Below are positions 12,227 to 20,279 of a DNA stretch of 23,849 nucleotides, piece by piece (within the stretch, counting starts at the first letter, position 1; the number at the start of each line of letters is the position of its first letter). A program made the position numbers and the translations under genes. The notes beneath the pieces are model-generated. The model did no database searches, was not told the origin of the DNA, and saw nothing but the letters and a program-made list of their open reading frames with translations. The DNA is taken from IMG/VR virus record IMGVR_UViG_3300006875_000168, positions 1 to 23,849 of that record, one strand, 5' to 3'. This DNA is from a virus.

Positions 12227-13312
12227 TTAGTAAGTGCCGCCGTTGAACACCGTCGAAGGACTGGAGGTCGTGATCACCACGTTGCTGTCGGGGGTTAGAA
12301 CTCCGTTTCCGTCAACAAGCAGGCCCGTCCCAGGCTGAATGATACCAGCGCTTGATGCCGTGGCGACCGGAGCCGACAACGTGCCATTGAGCTGAATTGC
12401 AAGCCCGCTGCCTGCAATGATTCCGCCGAGACTTGCCGTGGTGGCTGCGGGCAGCGTGTAGGTGCCCTGGACAGCACTGACGCGCCCGCTGCCGTCGACA
12501 GTTAGGTTATCCCCAACGATGATGGCGCCCAGCGAGGCCGTGGTGGCCGCGGGCAATTGAGCCGTTCCGACCTGAGCCGAACCGTTGAGCCCCGCAACGC
12601 CGTTGATGGCGTTGATTGCCGCCGTTGAAATCGCGCCGATGTTGGCCGGGGTCAATGTGACGTTGCCGTTGATCGGCGTCTGACCGTTCACGGAAATCAC
12701 TTCCGAGTCATTTCCGGAAACCTTATCCCACGTCGACCCGTCAAAAATCACGAGATCGCCAACCAGCCAATCTGTGTGTCCGTCAAGGTTGGTGGAGCCT
12801 GCAACGCTGACAACGTAGTAATGGCCTTTGGTGCCTGTGCTAGATGCCAGCGCGGGATCGTTTGTGGACGCATTCCAAACCCCTTGATAGTTGAGAGCCC
12901 CCTGCAAACTCGAAGGGATCTGCGCCATCGAGATTTTGCCAGTGCTATCAAGTTGCGGAACCAACCCAGCGATAGCGGAGGTCGTTAAACACCCGAGGTC
13001 TGAAGTCTGAATCGTCGGGAGCTGCGAAGATACCAGCTTACCATCAGCACCAAGCCCAGCGACTCCATTAATTGCGCCAAGTTGCTGAGTTCCGAGTGCG
13101 CCGATTGATGCCGTCGTGATAACAACATCACCGGTTGCGCCGTTCACGGTTTTGACAGGAACAACATCCGCAACGCTGCCGTCATGGAGTTTTAGGTAGA
13201 GCCTGCCGGTTGTGAGGTTGCTGGCCAGCTCGCCAGTGGTTAGTGCCAGCGCTCCGGGAGCAGCCGTTGAAAGCGCAATGGCGTTGTATTTTGGGACGAT
13301 GGGATTAGCCAT
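12227..13312 (-). CDS. Tail fibre-like protein (361 aa)
   Basis: The N-terminus MANPIVPKYNAIALSTAAPG followed by GELASNLTTGRLYLKLHDGS parallels that of the 722-aa fibre. Repeated VNGxTGDVxITxAxIGAL motifs and ATTASLGxII units (about 265-300) give a glycine/alanine/threonine-rich beta fibre. The C-terminus TVFNGGTY matches the VIDGGTY end of the preceding small collagen-like protein, and the 3' DNA is near-identical there. It sits 3 bp from each neighbour. Likely part of a multi-protein fibre. Confidence 0.72.
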   Translation of the reverse strand: MANPIVPKYNAIALSTAAPGALALTTGELASNLTTGRLYLKLHDGSVADVVPVKTVNGATGDVVITTASIGALGTQQLGAINGVAGLGADGKLVSSQLPTIQTSDLGCLTTSAIAGLVPQLDSTGKISMAQIPSSLQGALNYQGVWNASTNDPALASSTGTKGHYYVVSVAGSTNLDGHTDWLVGDLVIFDGSTWDKVSGNDSEVISVNGQTPINGNVTLTPANIGAISTAAINAINGVAGLNGSAQVGTAQLPAATTASLGAIIVGDNLTVDGSGRVSAVQGTYTLPAATTASLGGIIAGSGLAIQLNGTLSAPVATASSAGIIQPGTGLLVDGNGVLTPDSNVVITTSSPSTVFNGGTY

Positions 13313-13315
13313 AAA

Positions 13316-13522
13316 TTAGTAAGTGCCGCCGTCAATCACAGCGGAGATTGATATTGCGCCGACATCGGCTGCGGTTAACACGACGATTGGACCAGTGTTG
13401 CCGTTGACACTGACAATGGTGCCATCTCCGGGAGGGCCTGGAGGCCCAACAGGCCCAACAGGCCCAACAGGCCCTGGCGGCCCATCAAAGATTTCGACTA
13501 TTTCGAGACAACACTCAGACAT
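13316..13522 (-). CDS. Small collagen-like fibre protein
   Basis: 68 aa. Residues 14-33 hold Gly-X-Y triplets (GPPGPVGPVGPVGPPGPPGD), the collagen-like pattern used by phage fibres to trimerise. It then has VSVNGNTGPIVVLTAADVGA, a motif common in fibre proteins, and ends VIDGGTY. The triplets are encoded by three 9-bp repeats (GGCCCAACA), prone to slippage. It overlaps the previous gene by 8 bp. It may be a linker or a fragment of a larger fibre. Confidence 0.68.
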   Translation of the reverse strand: MSECCLEIVEIFDGPPGPVGPVGPVGPPGPPGDGTIVSVNGNTGPIVVLTAADVGAISISAVIDGGTY

Positions 13523-13850
13523 AGACGGTGATTCGGTTTTGAATTGTCACGGTACCTTCAAATATCCGCGAACGATTGCCATTTTGGTCGATGCCAAACA
13601 AATCCCAGAGGTATCGTCCAGCCGCCAATGCCGCTGTCGTGGCGTTGTCAAGGCTCATCACCGCAATGGTTCCGTTCTCTCGCAATTCAAAATCGAAATC
13701 CGCAATCACTGTTGATCCTGGGAGGGCGCGAACCTGCGCCGCAAACACCCAGTCGGTCAAATCAACAATCCCAGCGCGCGCCACCAGTCGGAATGACTTT
13801 GAGAAGTCAGTTCCCGCCTCGATCAAGAGATTAAGGTTTGCGCTGGTCAC
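13515..13850 (-). CDS. Hypothetical beta-rich tail-tip protein (111 aa)
   Basis: Starts at a GTG (13850-13848). The layout LIEAGTDFSKSFRLVARAGI, then VDLTDWVFAAQVR, then GRYLWDLFGIDQNGNRSRI resembles a family of small phage structural proteins whose beta-sandwich begins 'I..G.TF...' and contains 'vDLTgy'. It probably links the tail tip to the fibres. The start codon is uncertain because no ribosome site is visible; the 15-bp gap to the upstream gene is consistent with the GTG. Confidence 0.55.
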   Translation of the reverse strand: MTSANLNLLIEAGTDFSKSFRLVARAGIVDLTDWVFAAQVRALPGSTVIADFDFELRENGTIAVMSLDNATTAALAAGRYLWDLFGIDQNGNRSRIFEGTVTIQNRITVYV

Positions 13851-13865
13851 ACTGAAGTCACGTCG

Positions 13866-15701
13866 TCAACCGGTCCACGGGTTAAATTGAACCGTAACGG
13901 TGAAATCACTCACCAGATCCGTGTGCCCGTAAATCGGCTGCTCGTGAATGAAGTTCCCGTCGCCATCGCGCCAATAATAGGTTCCGACGCGAAGGTATTT
14001 GTTCGGATTGTTATAAAATGCGTTAGCCCAATCGCAAATCGTGTTTGCCTGTAACTCCGCCAAAACTTCGTCATCAAGGCCGCGAAATGAAGTGCCTGCA
14101 AACGCTTTCACAGGCGTATAGACGCCACTTTCTTTGACTTTTGCGCATTGGTACTGCCAGTCACAAGTGACAACTTCATCAGGCTCGGCAAACTCTTTTG
14201 CTAGCCCTCCAGAAAACCAAATCACGGGAGGAGTGTTGCGCATGGCCTCTTCGGCGGAAAACCCGATGCACGCAAAATCACCAAGCGCCGACACTCCAAA
14301 GGCCAGAAACTGATCGGATGCAATCGCAGCATCCACCGCCGTTTGCTGGACGAGTTGCCCCACTGGGATGGAGTTTGTTTGCAGGCCACCAACGCTTCGA
14401 AAGTTTACCTGCCGATCGCGGTGGACCTCAGCGACATTGGATTCGCGGTTGTAAACCGATTGATAACTTAGAAACACAGACCACGGATCCCAACCGTTGA
14501 ATTGTTCAGTTGTTGGTGATGCGACGCTGAATGTTCCGGTCCCAATTAGTTTGTCAGCAGTCAACGCCACCGTTGGCGATGTGGATGCACTCGTTGGCCA
14601 AACAACATCTCCTTGGAACCAGTCCGGTAGCCCAACATCTTGAGGCCGTAAATCTGGCAACATTACCGGCCTCGGCCACCGCATTCGATTCAGAACCCAA
14701 ACGCTCGATTCATCGTCCTCGCAAGGTTTCCACGCCATGCAAACAAAATCGCCATGCGTCTCAAACGCTTGCCGATAGTTGGTCACAAGCCCGTCAGCAT
14801 TTACGCGAAATGATGGCAAAGGAACGCAATTCAATGCCGGGATTTCGCCCTGGCGCTCGGTTGCTGTTGTAAAATCTCGCTTCTGCGCTTCCCAGTTTTG
14901 AGGCTCAGCAAATCGCCGCGCATAAGTGCGCTGCAACGCGGAAACCTGATCTGTCCCCGGAAAAAGCGTTTGGATTTGTTGTGTGACGTTGACTGAGTTT
15001 CCGTTGACCGGATCTTCAACCTGCTCAAGCCTGAGCCATTGTTGCTGGCTTGGTCCAAGCGTTGCAAACACCGCACTTCCAAGCACTGACGGGCCTTCGG
15101 TTGTAAAAACAGGGTGCCATGTAAATGTCTCAGAAATACCAACATCTTCCATTCCGCATGGTGTCTGCGTCAAAACCGGGAACATTGCCGACCCCGCAAC
15201 AAAGAACCCTCCAGCATCATTCCACGCATTCTGAACTGTCTGATTGAACAAATTTGGCGACCAAACATTTCGCGGGTTGGCGTGAGAGAACACGCGCTGC
15301 ACCGAATACGATTGGTGTCTGAAGTAAGCATTCGCCACCGCGTTCCGTTTGATTTTGGAAACAAAATACCAGTATTCACCTCCCTGAAGAGCGCTTAGTT
15401 GGCCGCTATTGAGCCACAGGGCTCCAAGCGGTTCTCCAGTTGCAGCAAACCACGATTGAACGCCTGCGGTATACCCTGCCGTCGTCAGCGTTGGGTATTC
15501 ATTGGCCGCCACCGGTCGCGCAGTTTGGCTCAAGATCGGCTGAAATAAAACTTTGCTGCCGATGGGCAATGGGAACCCTGGGTAAGATTCAGTCCCCAAC
15601 CGCCACGTTGGCGGAAAAGCTGGAAGCTCTGCGGTTCCCAATCCCATCACCTCGCCGGTTTTGATCGGAACAGGCAACGATTCAATCGGCAGTAAACTCA
15701 T
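13866..15701 (-). CDS. Large tail-tip/baseplate protein, unrecognised
   Basis: 611 aa from the ATG at 15701, overlapping the preceding stop (ATGA); a longer start at 15743 lies inside that gene. Aromatic-rich and beta-rich throughout, with FETHGDFVCMAWKPCEDDES at mid-length and FYNNPNKYLRVGTYYWRDGD near the C-terminus. Length and position (after the tape measure and two smaller proteins, before the fibres) suit a distal tail or central tip protein that carries the fibres. I recognise no enzyme motif. The assignment comes from gene order. Confidence 0.55.
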   Translation of the reverse strand: MSLLPIESLPVPIKTGEVMGLGTAELPAFPPTWRLGTESYPGFPLPIGSKVLFQPILSQTARPVAANEYPTLTTAGYTAGVQSWFAATGEPLGALWLNSGQLSALQGGEYWYFVSKIKRNAVANAYFRHQSYSVQRVFSHANPRNVWSPNLFNQTVQNAWNDAGGFFVAGSAMFPVLTQTPCGMEDVGISETFTWHPVFTTEGPSVLGSAVFATLGPSQQQWLRLEQVEDPVNGNSVNVTQQIQTLFPGTDQVSALQRTYARRFAEPQNWEAQKRDFTTATERQGEIPALNCVPLPSFRVNADGLVTNYRQAFETHGDFVCMAWKPCEDDESSVWVLNRMRWPRPVMLPDLRPQDVGLPDWFQGDVVWPTSASTSPTVALTADKLIGTGTFSVASPTTEQFNGWDPWSVFLSYQSVYNRESNVAEVHRDRQVNFRSVGGLQTNSIPVGQLVQQTAVDAAIASDQFLAFGVSALGDFACIGFSAEEAMRNTPPVIWFSGGLAKEFAEPDEVVTCDWQYQCAKVKESGVYTPVKAFAGTSFRGLDDEVLAELQANTICDWANAFYNNPNKYLRVGTYYWRDGDGNFIHEQPIYGHTDLVSDFTVTVQFNPWTG

Positions 15702-16438
15702 GGAATCGGTGGCGGAATAGTCAATCGAGTTGCGTACTTCCAAGGCACCGCTAATTTCGCCGCCAACCCGTCAAGGATTTGCCATTCGAGAAGTAAATCA
15801 GTCGACACAAGTTGAATGACTTTGACCTGCAAAGGGTCTTCGCCTTCACCTTGAGGAATAGAGTGAATCGGGCCCTCTCTCGGGTCCGTTGTCGATGCAA
15901 CCTCGTGCAACGCAATTCGCAAAAACTTTTGCCGAAGGTAGTTTGCTCCAGTCGCTTCTAGGTCGCGCTCAACAGGGTCCGGGTATGATGGCCAAAAGGA
16001 TTCGGTCAATTCGGCGTACTCCAACCAAGCACCGAGGATGTTCATGTATTCATCAAACTCGATTTTGAGGATGATGAGCCCAGGAATCGGCGGAAGCTCG
16101 AACTCAGTGCTGTTTCCCTCTGTTACGCCGTAGATATACTGAGCACCCTCGTTTGCGTCTGTTAGTAAAAACGATTGGTCGAAAACTTTGAATTTGGGGA
16201 TTGTTTCGCCTTGGGCAAGCGGCACACCGATCAACTCCCAGGGCTTTGTGTAAGAGGCTTCAACGCCACCGCCACCTGTTCCTGCCTGAGGCGCAATCGT
16301 GATGGATGTTCCACCGGGACTGACATCGAGCTTCCCTCCAATGACAGACGTGACTCGAGAAGCCCGAACCTGAGCAGCGAGACGATTGAGGTCACTGGCA
16401 AGCAACGCCATGCCTTTTTTGAACGCTGGGAGGTCCAT
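15698..16438 (-). CDS. Tail-tip associated structural protein, unrecognised
   Basis: 246 aa. The N-terminus MDLPAFKKGMALLASDLNRL is helical; then a GGTSITIAPQAGTGGGG glycine linker (about 42-58); then a beta-rich domain (EFELPPIPGLIILKIEFDEY, about 111-130). A helix followed by this type of strand-rich domain is common in phage tail-tip components of unknown detail. Its start overlaps the previous TAA by one base. Role inferred only from location between the tape-measure-side protein and the large tip protein. Confidence 0.5.
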   Translation of the reverse strand: MDLPAFKKGMALLASDLNRLAAQVRASRVTSVIGGKLDVSPGGTSITIAPQAGTGGGGVEASYTKPWELIGVPLAQGETIPKFKVFDQSFLLTDANEGAQYIYGVTEGNSTEFELPPIPGLIILKIEFDEYMNILGAWLEYAELTESFWPSYPDPVERDLEATGANYLRQKFLRIALHEVASTTDPREGPIHSIPQGEGEDPLQVKVIQLVSTDLLLEWQILDGLAAKLAVPWKYATRLTIPPPIP

Positions 16439-17058
16439 TAAGAGTAAATCTCAGTATCCCACTCACGGCCTTGAGCAGATGCCATATACTCAACCGTTAC
16501 TCGATATTTGCCGCCCTCCTGCTGGCAATTCACAGCAGTGCAAATGAAATTTCCATCCCAGCCTCCTTTTTCCCCAGGGTCGGCAATTTTTCCAACAATC
16601 GTAATGTCTGGAAAATCATCTTGAATCGTTGAGTGTTTGATGACGCAACGTGGCGCCAGATAACTGGTGATTCCGCTGAGGTACCACCAATAAAGTTTGT
16701 GAACGAGAGCCTCGGTTGATTCGTTGGGTAGCCAACCATTCAAGCTAGGGTCTGTGTGGTTTGCTTTCCAGACTGTCCACTTTTGAAACTCTTCATCATA
16801 CCTAATGTCATCAAACATCGGATTAGACTCAATCGGCTCAGTGCTGGTCGACGCATCCACCGAATAAACCGGAGCCCCATTGGTCATGTAATCTTCACGC
16901 ACCAACGTCCATTTACCGTCGGTCTGCGTGACGCGAGCGCCACGAAGGTTTCCTCCAAACTCTGGAAGTTGAATCGCCTCGAAAGACTCTTCCGTAGTGG
17001 TTTCGGTGATCAGTCCGGCGGAGTCCACCGCCATTTCGTAGGTTGTTGTTGTTGCCAT
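16438..17058 (-). CDS. Distal-tail-like structural protein, unrecognised
   Basis: 206 aa. It starts MATTTTYEMAVDSAGLITET, is beta-rich and acidic, and has a Trp/Tyr patch (HKLYWWYLSGITSYLAPRC). It begins 2 bp after the tape-measure stop, the usual place for a distal tail protein. A putative role is capping the tail tube. No family motif is evident, so confidence is in coding and structural context only. Confidence 0.5.
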   Translation of the reverse strand: MATTTTYEMAVDSAGLITETTTEESFEAIQLPEFGGNLRGARVTQTDGKWTLVREDYMTNGAPVYSVDASTSTEPIESNPMFDDIRYDEEFQKWTVWKANHTDPSLNGWLPNESTEALVHKLYWWYLSGITSYLAPRCVIKHSTIQDDFPDITIVGKIADPGEKGGWDGNFICTAVNCQQEGGKYRVTVEYMASAQGREWDTEIYS

Positions 17059-17060
17059 AG

Positions 17061-18578
17061 TTAAGCGAGGACGTAGGCTCCAGAAGCTCCATTCAAGGAG
17101 CCGTCTGAAGCGGTGTTGGCGATGAGTTGATCGAGCTTACCAAGCATCCCTTGAAGGGCGTTTGTTTGGATGCGCATTTGGTCAAGCTGCGGATTTGCTC
17201 CACCGCCTCCACCGGTTGCGCCTCCAATCTTGGCAAGGCTCGATGCAAGGCCCTCTCCGGCGGTTCTCATAGTCGGCACCACGTTTAGCCCGCCAGTGCC
17301 TGGTGTTGGTGTTGGGTTTTCCTCTCGCGCAGTCTGCGCAAGCTGCTCGGCATCGGTTGCGTATTTTCCAAACGCAGTGCCTAGCTTTTTGCGCAGATCA
17401 GCAACATCCGTTCCAATGTCAAAATTGGCAGCAGCGGCTTCTCCGGTGCGCTGTAACGCCCCTTTGACGTCTAGCGCTCCAGCCAGTGCTGGAGTGCCTG
17501 CTTTAAGGTTCTCCTGAGACCGCTGTTCCATCTCTTTTGCGGTTGATTTCATCCCCGGGATGAAACTCAAAAGTGTTGATCCAAACTTCTGAGCAATGCC
17601 CACAAGCACGGTCAGCAATCCGCCCCAGAAGTCGGCTGTCGTCAGCGCTCTGAAAGTTTCAACCAGAATTTGGCCCGAAGCAGCGAGCAGCGATCGCATC
17701 ACTTCAAACGACGTGTTGATCGCAAAGATGAGCGCAGCTTGCAATGCCTCACCAATCGACGCCCAAGCATCGCCGGACTGGATGGCTTGCAAAAACACTG
17801 CCACAACGGTTCCCAACTGTTGACCAATTCCGCTTAAGTCAATTCCTTCAAATGCATCCACAGCCGCCAGCAGTTGCGGCGCAATGGCCGATGCCATTCC
17901 GACAAAAAATCCTTGAACCTTTGTTCCAGCAGTTCCAAGCGTGTCGGTGATTTTGTCGAAGAGCCCTGCATTTTGCGCCATTAGTTGTGCCTGGTTGCCC
18001 AGTGCACGAGTGGCGGTGTCAAGGCCGCCAGCAGCAAACAGAGCCAACATTTTTCCACCCGATTTCCCGAAGATCTCCATCGCAGCCTGAGCTTTTCGCG
18101 TTGGGTTTTCTATTTTTGAAATCGCCTCGCCAACCGCCGCCAGCTGCTCTTCCGGCGACATCGCCGCCAATTCGGAAATCGACAAGCCAAGGCCTTGAAA
18201 ACTCGCCGCCGCCTGAGCATTGCCGCTTGCAGCCTCGGCTAGCGACTTCTGCATTTTGTTGATGACAGGCTGAACGTCAGACGCTGCAAGCCCGGCCTGC
18301 TCAAACCCGACTTGCAACAGCATTAGCTTATCAACCGCAATGCCTGTCTGCTCTTGGAGGTCGATGAGTTCACCTCCAGCCTCCATCGCTTTGTACATCC
18401 CCACAGCGGCGGTGCCAACAGCGGCGGCGGCGGCGGCGATAGCAGCGGCAGCAGCACCAAAGCCCGCGCTAAGCGCCCCCATCGCGCCGCCTTTGCCGAT
18501 CTTGGAGACCTCAGCGCCAGCTTTTGAGAGCTTGTTTTGAAAGTCGGAAATATCGAGGCCGAGTGCTGCCGTGATCAT
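17061..18578 (-). CDS. Tail tape measure protein
   Basis: 505 aa. Begins MITAALGLDISDFQNKLSKA, followed by an Ala/Gly-rich hydrophobic run (about 38-60), typical of tape measures. The ASDVQPVINKMQKSLAEAA region and the NPTRKAQAAMEIFGKSGGKM segment (about 158-177) match conserved tape-measure N-domain sequence. Hydrophobic segments recur mid-protein (WGGLLTVLVGIAQKFGSTLL), suited to membrane passage of DNA. At about 1.5 angstrom per residue the tail would be roughly 75 nm, on the short side for siphoviruses. Its start overlaps the chaperone frame (ATGA). Confidence 0.88.
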   Translation of the reverse strand: MITAALGLDISDFQNKLSKAGAEVSKIGKGGAMGALSAGFGAAAAAIAAAAAAVGTAAVGMYKAMEAGGELIDLQEQTGIAVDKLMLLQVGFEQAGLAASDVQPVINKMQKSLAEAASGNAQAAASFQGLGLSISELAAMSPEEQLAAVGEAISKIENPTRKAQAAMEIFGKSGGKMLALFAAGGLDTATRALGNQAQLMAQNAGLFDKITDTLGTAGTKVQGFFVGMASAIAPQLLAAVDAFEGIDLSGIGQQLGTVVAVFLQAIQSGDAWASIGEALQAALIFAINTSFEVMRSLLAASGQILVETFRALTTADFWGGLLTVLVGIAQKFGSTLLSFIPGMKSTAKEMEQRSQENLKAGTPALAGALDVKGALQRTGEAAAANFDIGTDVADLRKKLGTAFGKYATDAEQLAQTAREENPTPTPGTGGLNVVPTMRTAGEGLASSLAKIGGATGGGGGANPQLDQMRIQTNALQGMLGKLDQLIANTASDGSLNGASGAYVLA

Positions 18579-18772
18579 ATATCGTCGTCGTCGTCAACGC
18601 ACGCAGCCGCTAGGATTGCCAATTCCTCGGCGGGCGTGCGCTCGTTGCGCACTGTCCATGCTCCGGCAGCCCACAGCGCCGCGTGATAGTATTCTAGCGC
18701 CCGCGCAAGCGGCAGCTCCCAAATGATAAAGCGCTCGGGCCATCCGGTTTTGTCGGCCAAGGTCAGCACCAT
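18575..18772 (-). CDS. Tail assembly chaperone, C-terminal (-1 frame) part
   Basis: 65 aa if started at the ATG, but this frame is entered by a -1 slip from the upstream chaperone. The sequence (LADKTGWPERFIIWELPLAR, EYYHAALWAAGAWTV) resembles the 'T' extension of phage tail chaperones that contacts the tape measure, and ends in an acidic VDDDDDI. With the slip, 74 residues would be appended to the 127-residue upstream protein (about 201 aa). The stop overlaps the tape-measure start. Confidence 0.75.
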   Translation of the reverse strand: MVLTLADKTGWPERFIIWELPLARALEYYHAALWAAGAWTVRNERTPAEELAILAAACVDDDDDI

Positions 18773-18777
18773 TGAGG

Positions 18778-18805
18778 GCGCCCACCTCGGCGCAATTAGT
18801 TTGGG
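18778..18805 (-). promoter_or_regulatory. Programmed -1 ribosomal frameshift signal
   Basis: Canonical slippery heptamer C CCA AAC (CCCAAAC, 18805-18799) in the correct frame, immediately before the UAA of the upstream gene. Five bases later comes a GC-only hairpin: GCGCC, a 6-base loop, GGCGC (18793-18778). A -1 shift enters the downstream chaperone frame without a stop. This is the arrangement of lambda G/GT and of many siphoviruses between the major tail genes and the tape measure. Confidence 0.82.
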
Positions 18806-19179
18806 GGTGGGGTCTCCTCATTGCTGCGCCCAGGCTTAGGCATAACTTCAACGCCAACAGATTTGACTGCCGATGCAATGCGCGTGACCTCGGCGATGAG
18901 CTCATCCACGCAATCGACGCCAAGGGAGAATTGGAATCGGTTGATGAGTCGCTCGGCGTTCCCGTCAGTCATCGCATCGCAAACCGTTTCCGGGTCAGCC
19001 GATTGCACCCAGGCAAACGCAACGATCTGCCGCCGGATCTCGGAGGGAGACAGTTCCGCAGCTCCGGCGGGCGCAGTGAATAGCGTGAGTTTCAACCGTT
19101 CGCAGGCCTCCAAAGTCCCAAACGAAAACGGTCGCAGTTTGATGCCCGCAATGGTGCGGGAGCCTTCGAGCAATGTCAT
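18796..19179 (-). CDS. Tail assembly chaperone (gpG-like), zero-frame product
   Basis: 127 aa. Begins TLLEGSRTIAGIKLRPFSFG; acidic helical body (DNP-like CDAMTDGNAERLINRFQF at about 64-81; CVDELIAEVTRIASAVKSV at about 89-107); ends NEETPPPN where the slippery site lies. Such helical proteins just upstream of the tape measure coat it during tail assembly and are absent from the virion. The protein is joined to the previous gene by ATGA. Identity follows from order, size and the frameshift signal. Confidence 0.78.
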   Translation of the reverse strand: MTLLEGSRTIAGIKLRPFSFGTLEACERLKLTLFTAPAGAAELSPSEIRRQIVAFAWVQSADPETVCDAMTDGNAERLINRFQFSLGVDCVDELIAEVTRIASAVKSVGVEVMPKPGRSNEETPPPN

Positions 19180-19631
19180 AATTCAGAAAGGATCCTTTGC
19201 TTACGGCGTTCGTCGCAGTCGGCCGGGATGAACGCCACTTTGTTTCCACGCTTAATCAGCGCCGCGGGCTTTTGTTCACGCAACCATTGGCGGACAATTC
19301 GGTTGTTTTTCAAACCGACCTTGAGAAACGAGATTGGATGATCCGCGTTTGCCTCCACCCAAGCATCGTCCAACCAGCGTTTGCGGAATGTCTCAAAATT
19401 GACGCCACTCTCAATGCCTGCAAAGTCCACGGTTTTAGAGCCGTCGAACAAATAGGTGACAGTGCGCTTTGGTCCGCTGAGCGTGTCCTCAATGGCATCA
19501 ACGTATGAAGTGCCGTCCGCTAGTTTGCCTCCGCACGTCAGCCAAGCCACCATGAGATCGGTGTTTGGTGATTTGAGTGGAGGAAGTTCGTCTTTGATCC
19601 AGTGTATTTGATCCCCGGTTTTTAGTGGCAT
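19176..19631 (-). CDS. Hypothetical phage protein in tail region
   Basis: 151 aa, basic C-terminus (RGNKVAFIPADCDERRKQRI). The first half has TGDQIHWIKDELPPLKSPNT and the middle RTVTYLFDGSKTVDFAGIES. I cannot name a family. It lies between tail-tube-like genes and the chaperones. Candidates are a tail accessory protein or a tube-tip protein. The stop overlaps the chaperone start (ATGA). Confidence 0.5.
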   Translation of the reverse strand: MPLKTGDQIHWIKDELPPLKSPNTDLMVAWLTCGGKLADGTSYVDAIEDTLSGPKRTVTYLFDGSKTVDFAGIESGVNFETFRKRWLDDAWVEANADHPISFLKVGLKNNRIVRQWLREQKPAALIKRGNKVAFIPADCDERRKQRILSEL

Positions 19632-19645
19632 GATAAGAAAGAAAC

Positions 19646-19957
19646 TCAGGCGTTCGGGTACGCCGAACCGCTGTATTCAAAAGCCTCCCAGTCTTCGTTA
19701 TTTTGGGTCTGCTTAACGGAAGTAATGATAACTTTTCCAGAAACTCCGGTTGGAGCGCCGCTTGATCCGCCAACAGAAACAGGAGCAGCGCCTTTGCCGC
19801 GCACCGAAAACGAAAACTCTGGGGAAATAGCCTGCGCAGCGGAATACGCGCCGGTTGCGTCCTTGAGGATCTTAACATCAACTTTTGATTCAAGATCGAC
19901 GGACTCAACGATTGAGGACCCGGCAGAAACAAGCGTGATTCCGAACGTGGAGGGCAT
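19646..19957 (-). CDS. Small tail protein, tandem copy B
   Basis: 103 aa. Paralog of the next gene upstream: STFGI then VESVDLESKVDVKILKDATG, FSFSVRGKGAAPVSVGGSSG, KVIITSVKQTQNNEDWEAFE. The other copy has FGLTPPSGYVQESSSEESVE, VTVRTKGEADLV, LVVTSAKVSQTNDDF. Both are beta-rich, like tail-tube or tube-decorating proteins. Gene order (after connector genes, before chaperones) fits a tail-tube role. Confidence 0.6.
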   Translation of the reverse strand: MPSTFGITLVSAGSSIVESVDLESKVDVKILKDATGAYSAAQAISPEFSFSVRGKGAAPVSVGGSSGAPTGVSGKVIITSVKQTQNNEDWEAFEYSGSAYPNA

Positions 19958-19960
19958 AAA

Positions 19961-20263
19961 TTAAGAGAATTGTTGGCCGGTGATTTCGGACGTTGAGAAA
20001 TCGTCGTTGGTTTGCGAAACCTTGGCGGACGTCACAACCAAACTGCCCGCAATCGCGCCGGTGTGGACCGCTACAAGGTCAGCTTCGCCTTTTGTGCGCA
20101 CCGTCACAGTCTTGGTTGTCATCGGCTTTGCAATGGCCTCCACGGTCGCTCCAGTAGCGTTTTTGATAGTCGCCACCTCAACTGATTCTTCGGAGGAAGA
20201 TTCTTGAACATAACCGCTCGGGGGCGTGAGGCCGAAAGTTGATGCGACTCCGAAGGTGGGCAT
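19961..20263 (-). CDS. Small tail protein, tandem copy A
   Basis: 100 aa. Same layout as the neighbouring 103-aa protein (see shared elements there: IKNATGATVEAIAKPMTT, VTVRTKGEAD, SAKVSQTNDDF). It is separated from its paralog by 3 bp. The pair could give a two-subunit tube, or one could be the tube and the other an internal or terminal ring. Sequence divergence is clear, so the duplication is old. Confidence 0.6.
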   Translation of the reverse strand: MPTFGVASTFGLTPPSGYVQESSSEESVEVATIKNATGATVEAIAKPMTTKTVTVRTKGEADLVAVHTGAIAGSLVVTSAKVSQTNDDFSTSEITGQQFS

Positions 20264-20279
20264 GACAAAAGGTGCGTTG

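Noticed and set aside
9079-13850. Diversity-generating retroelement acting on the fibre/lectin genes
   Set aside because: No reverse transcriptase gene and no template/variable repeat pair were seen; the repeats present are ordinary in-frame duplications.
18594-18923. 109-aa minus-strand ORF over the chaperone junction
   Set aside because: It is in the third frame, opposite to the frame predicted by the slippery site and the chaperone similarity.
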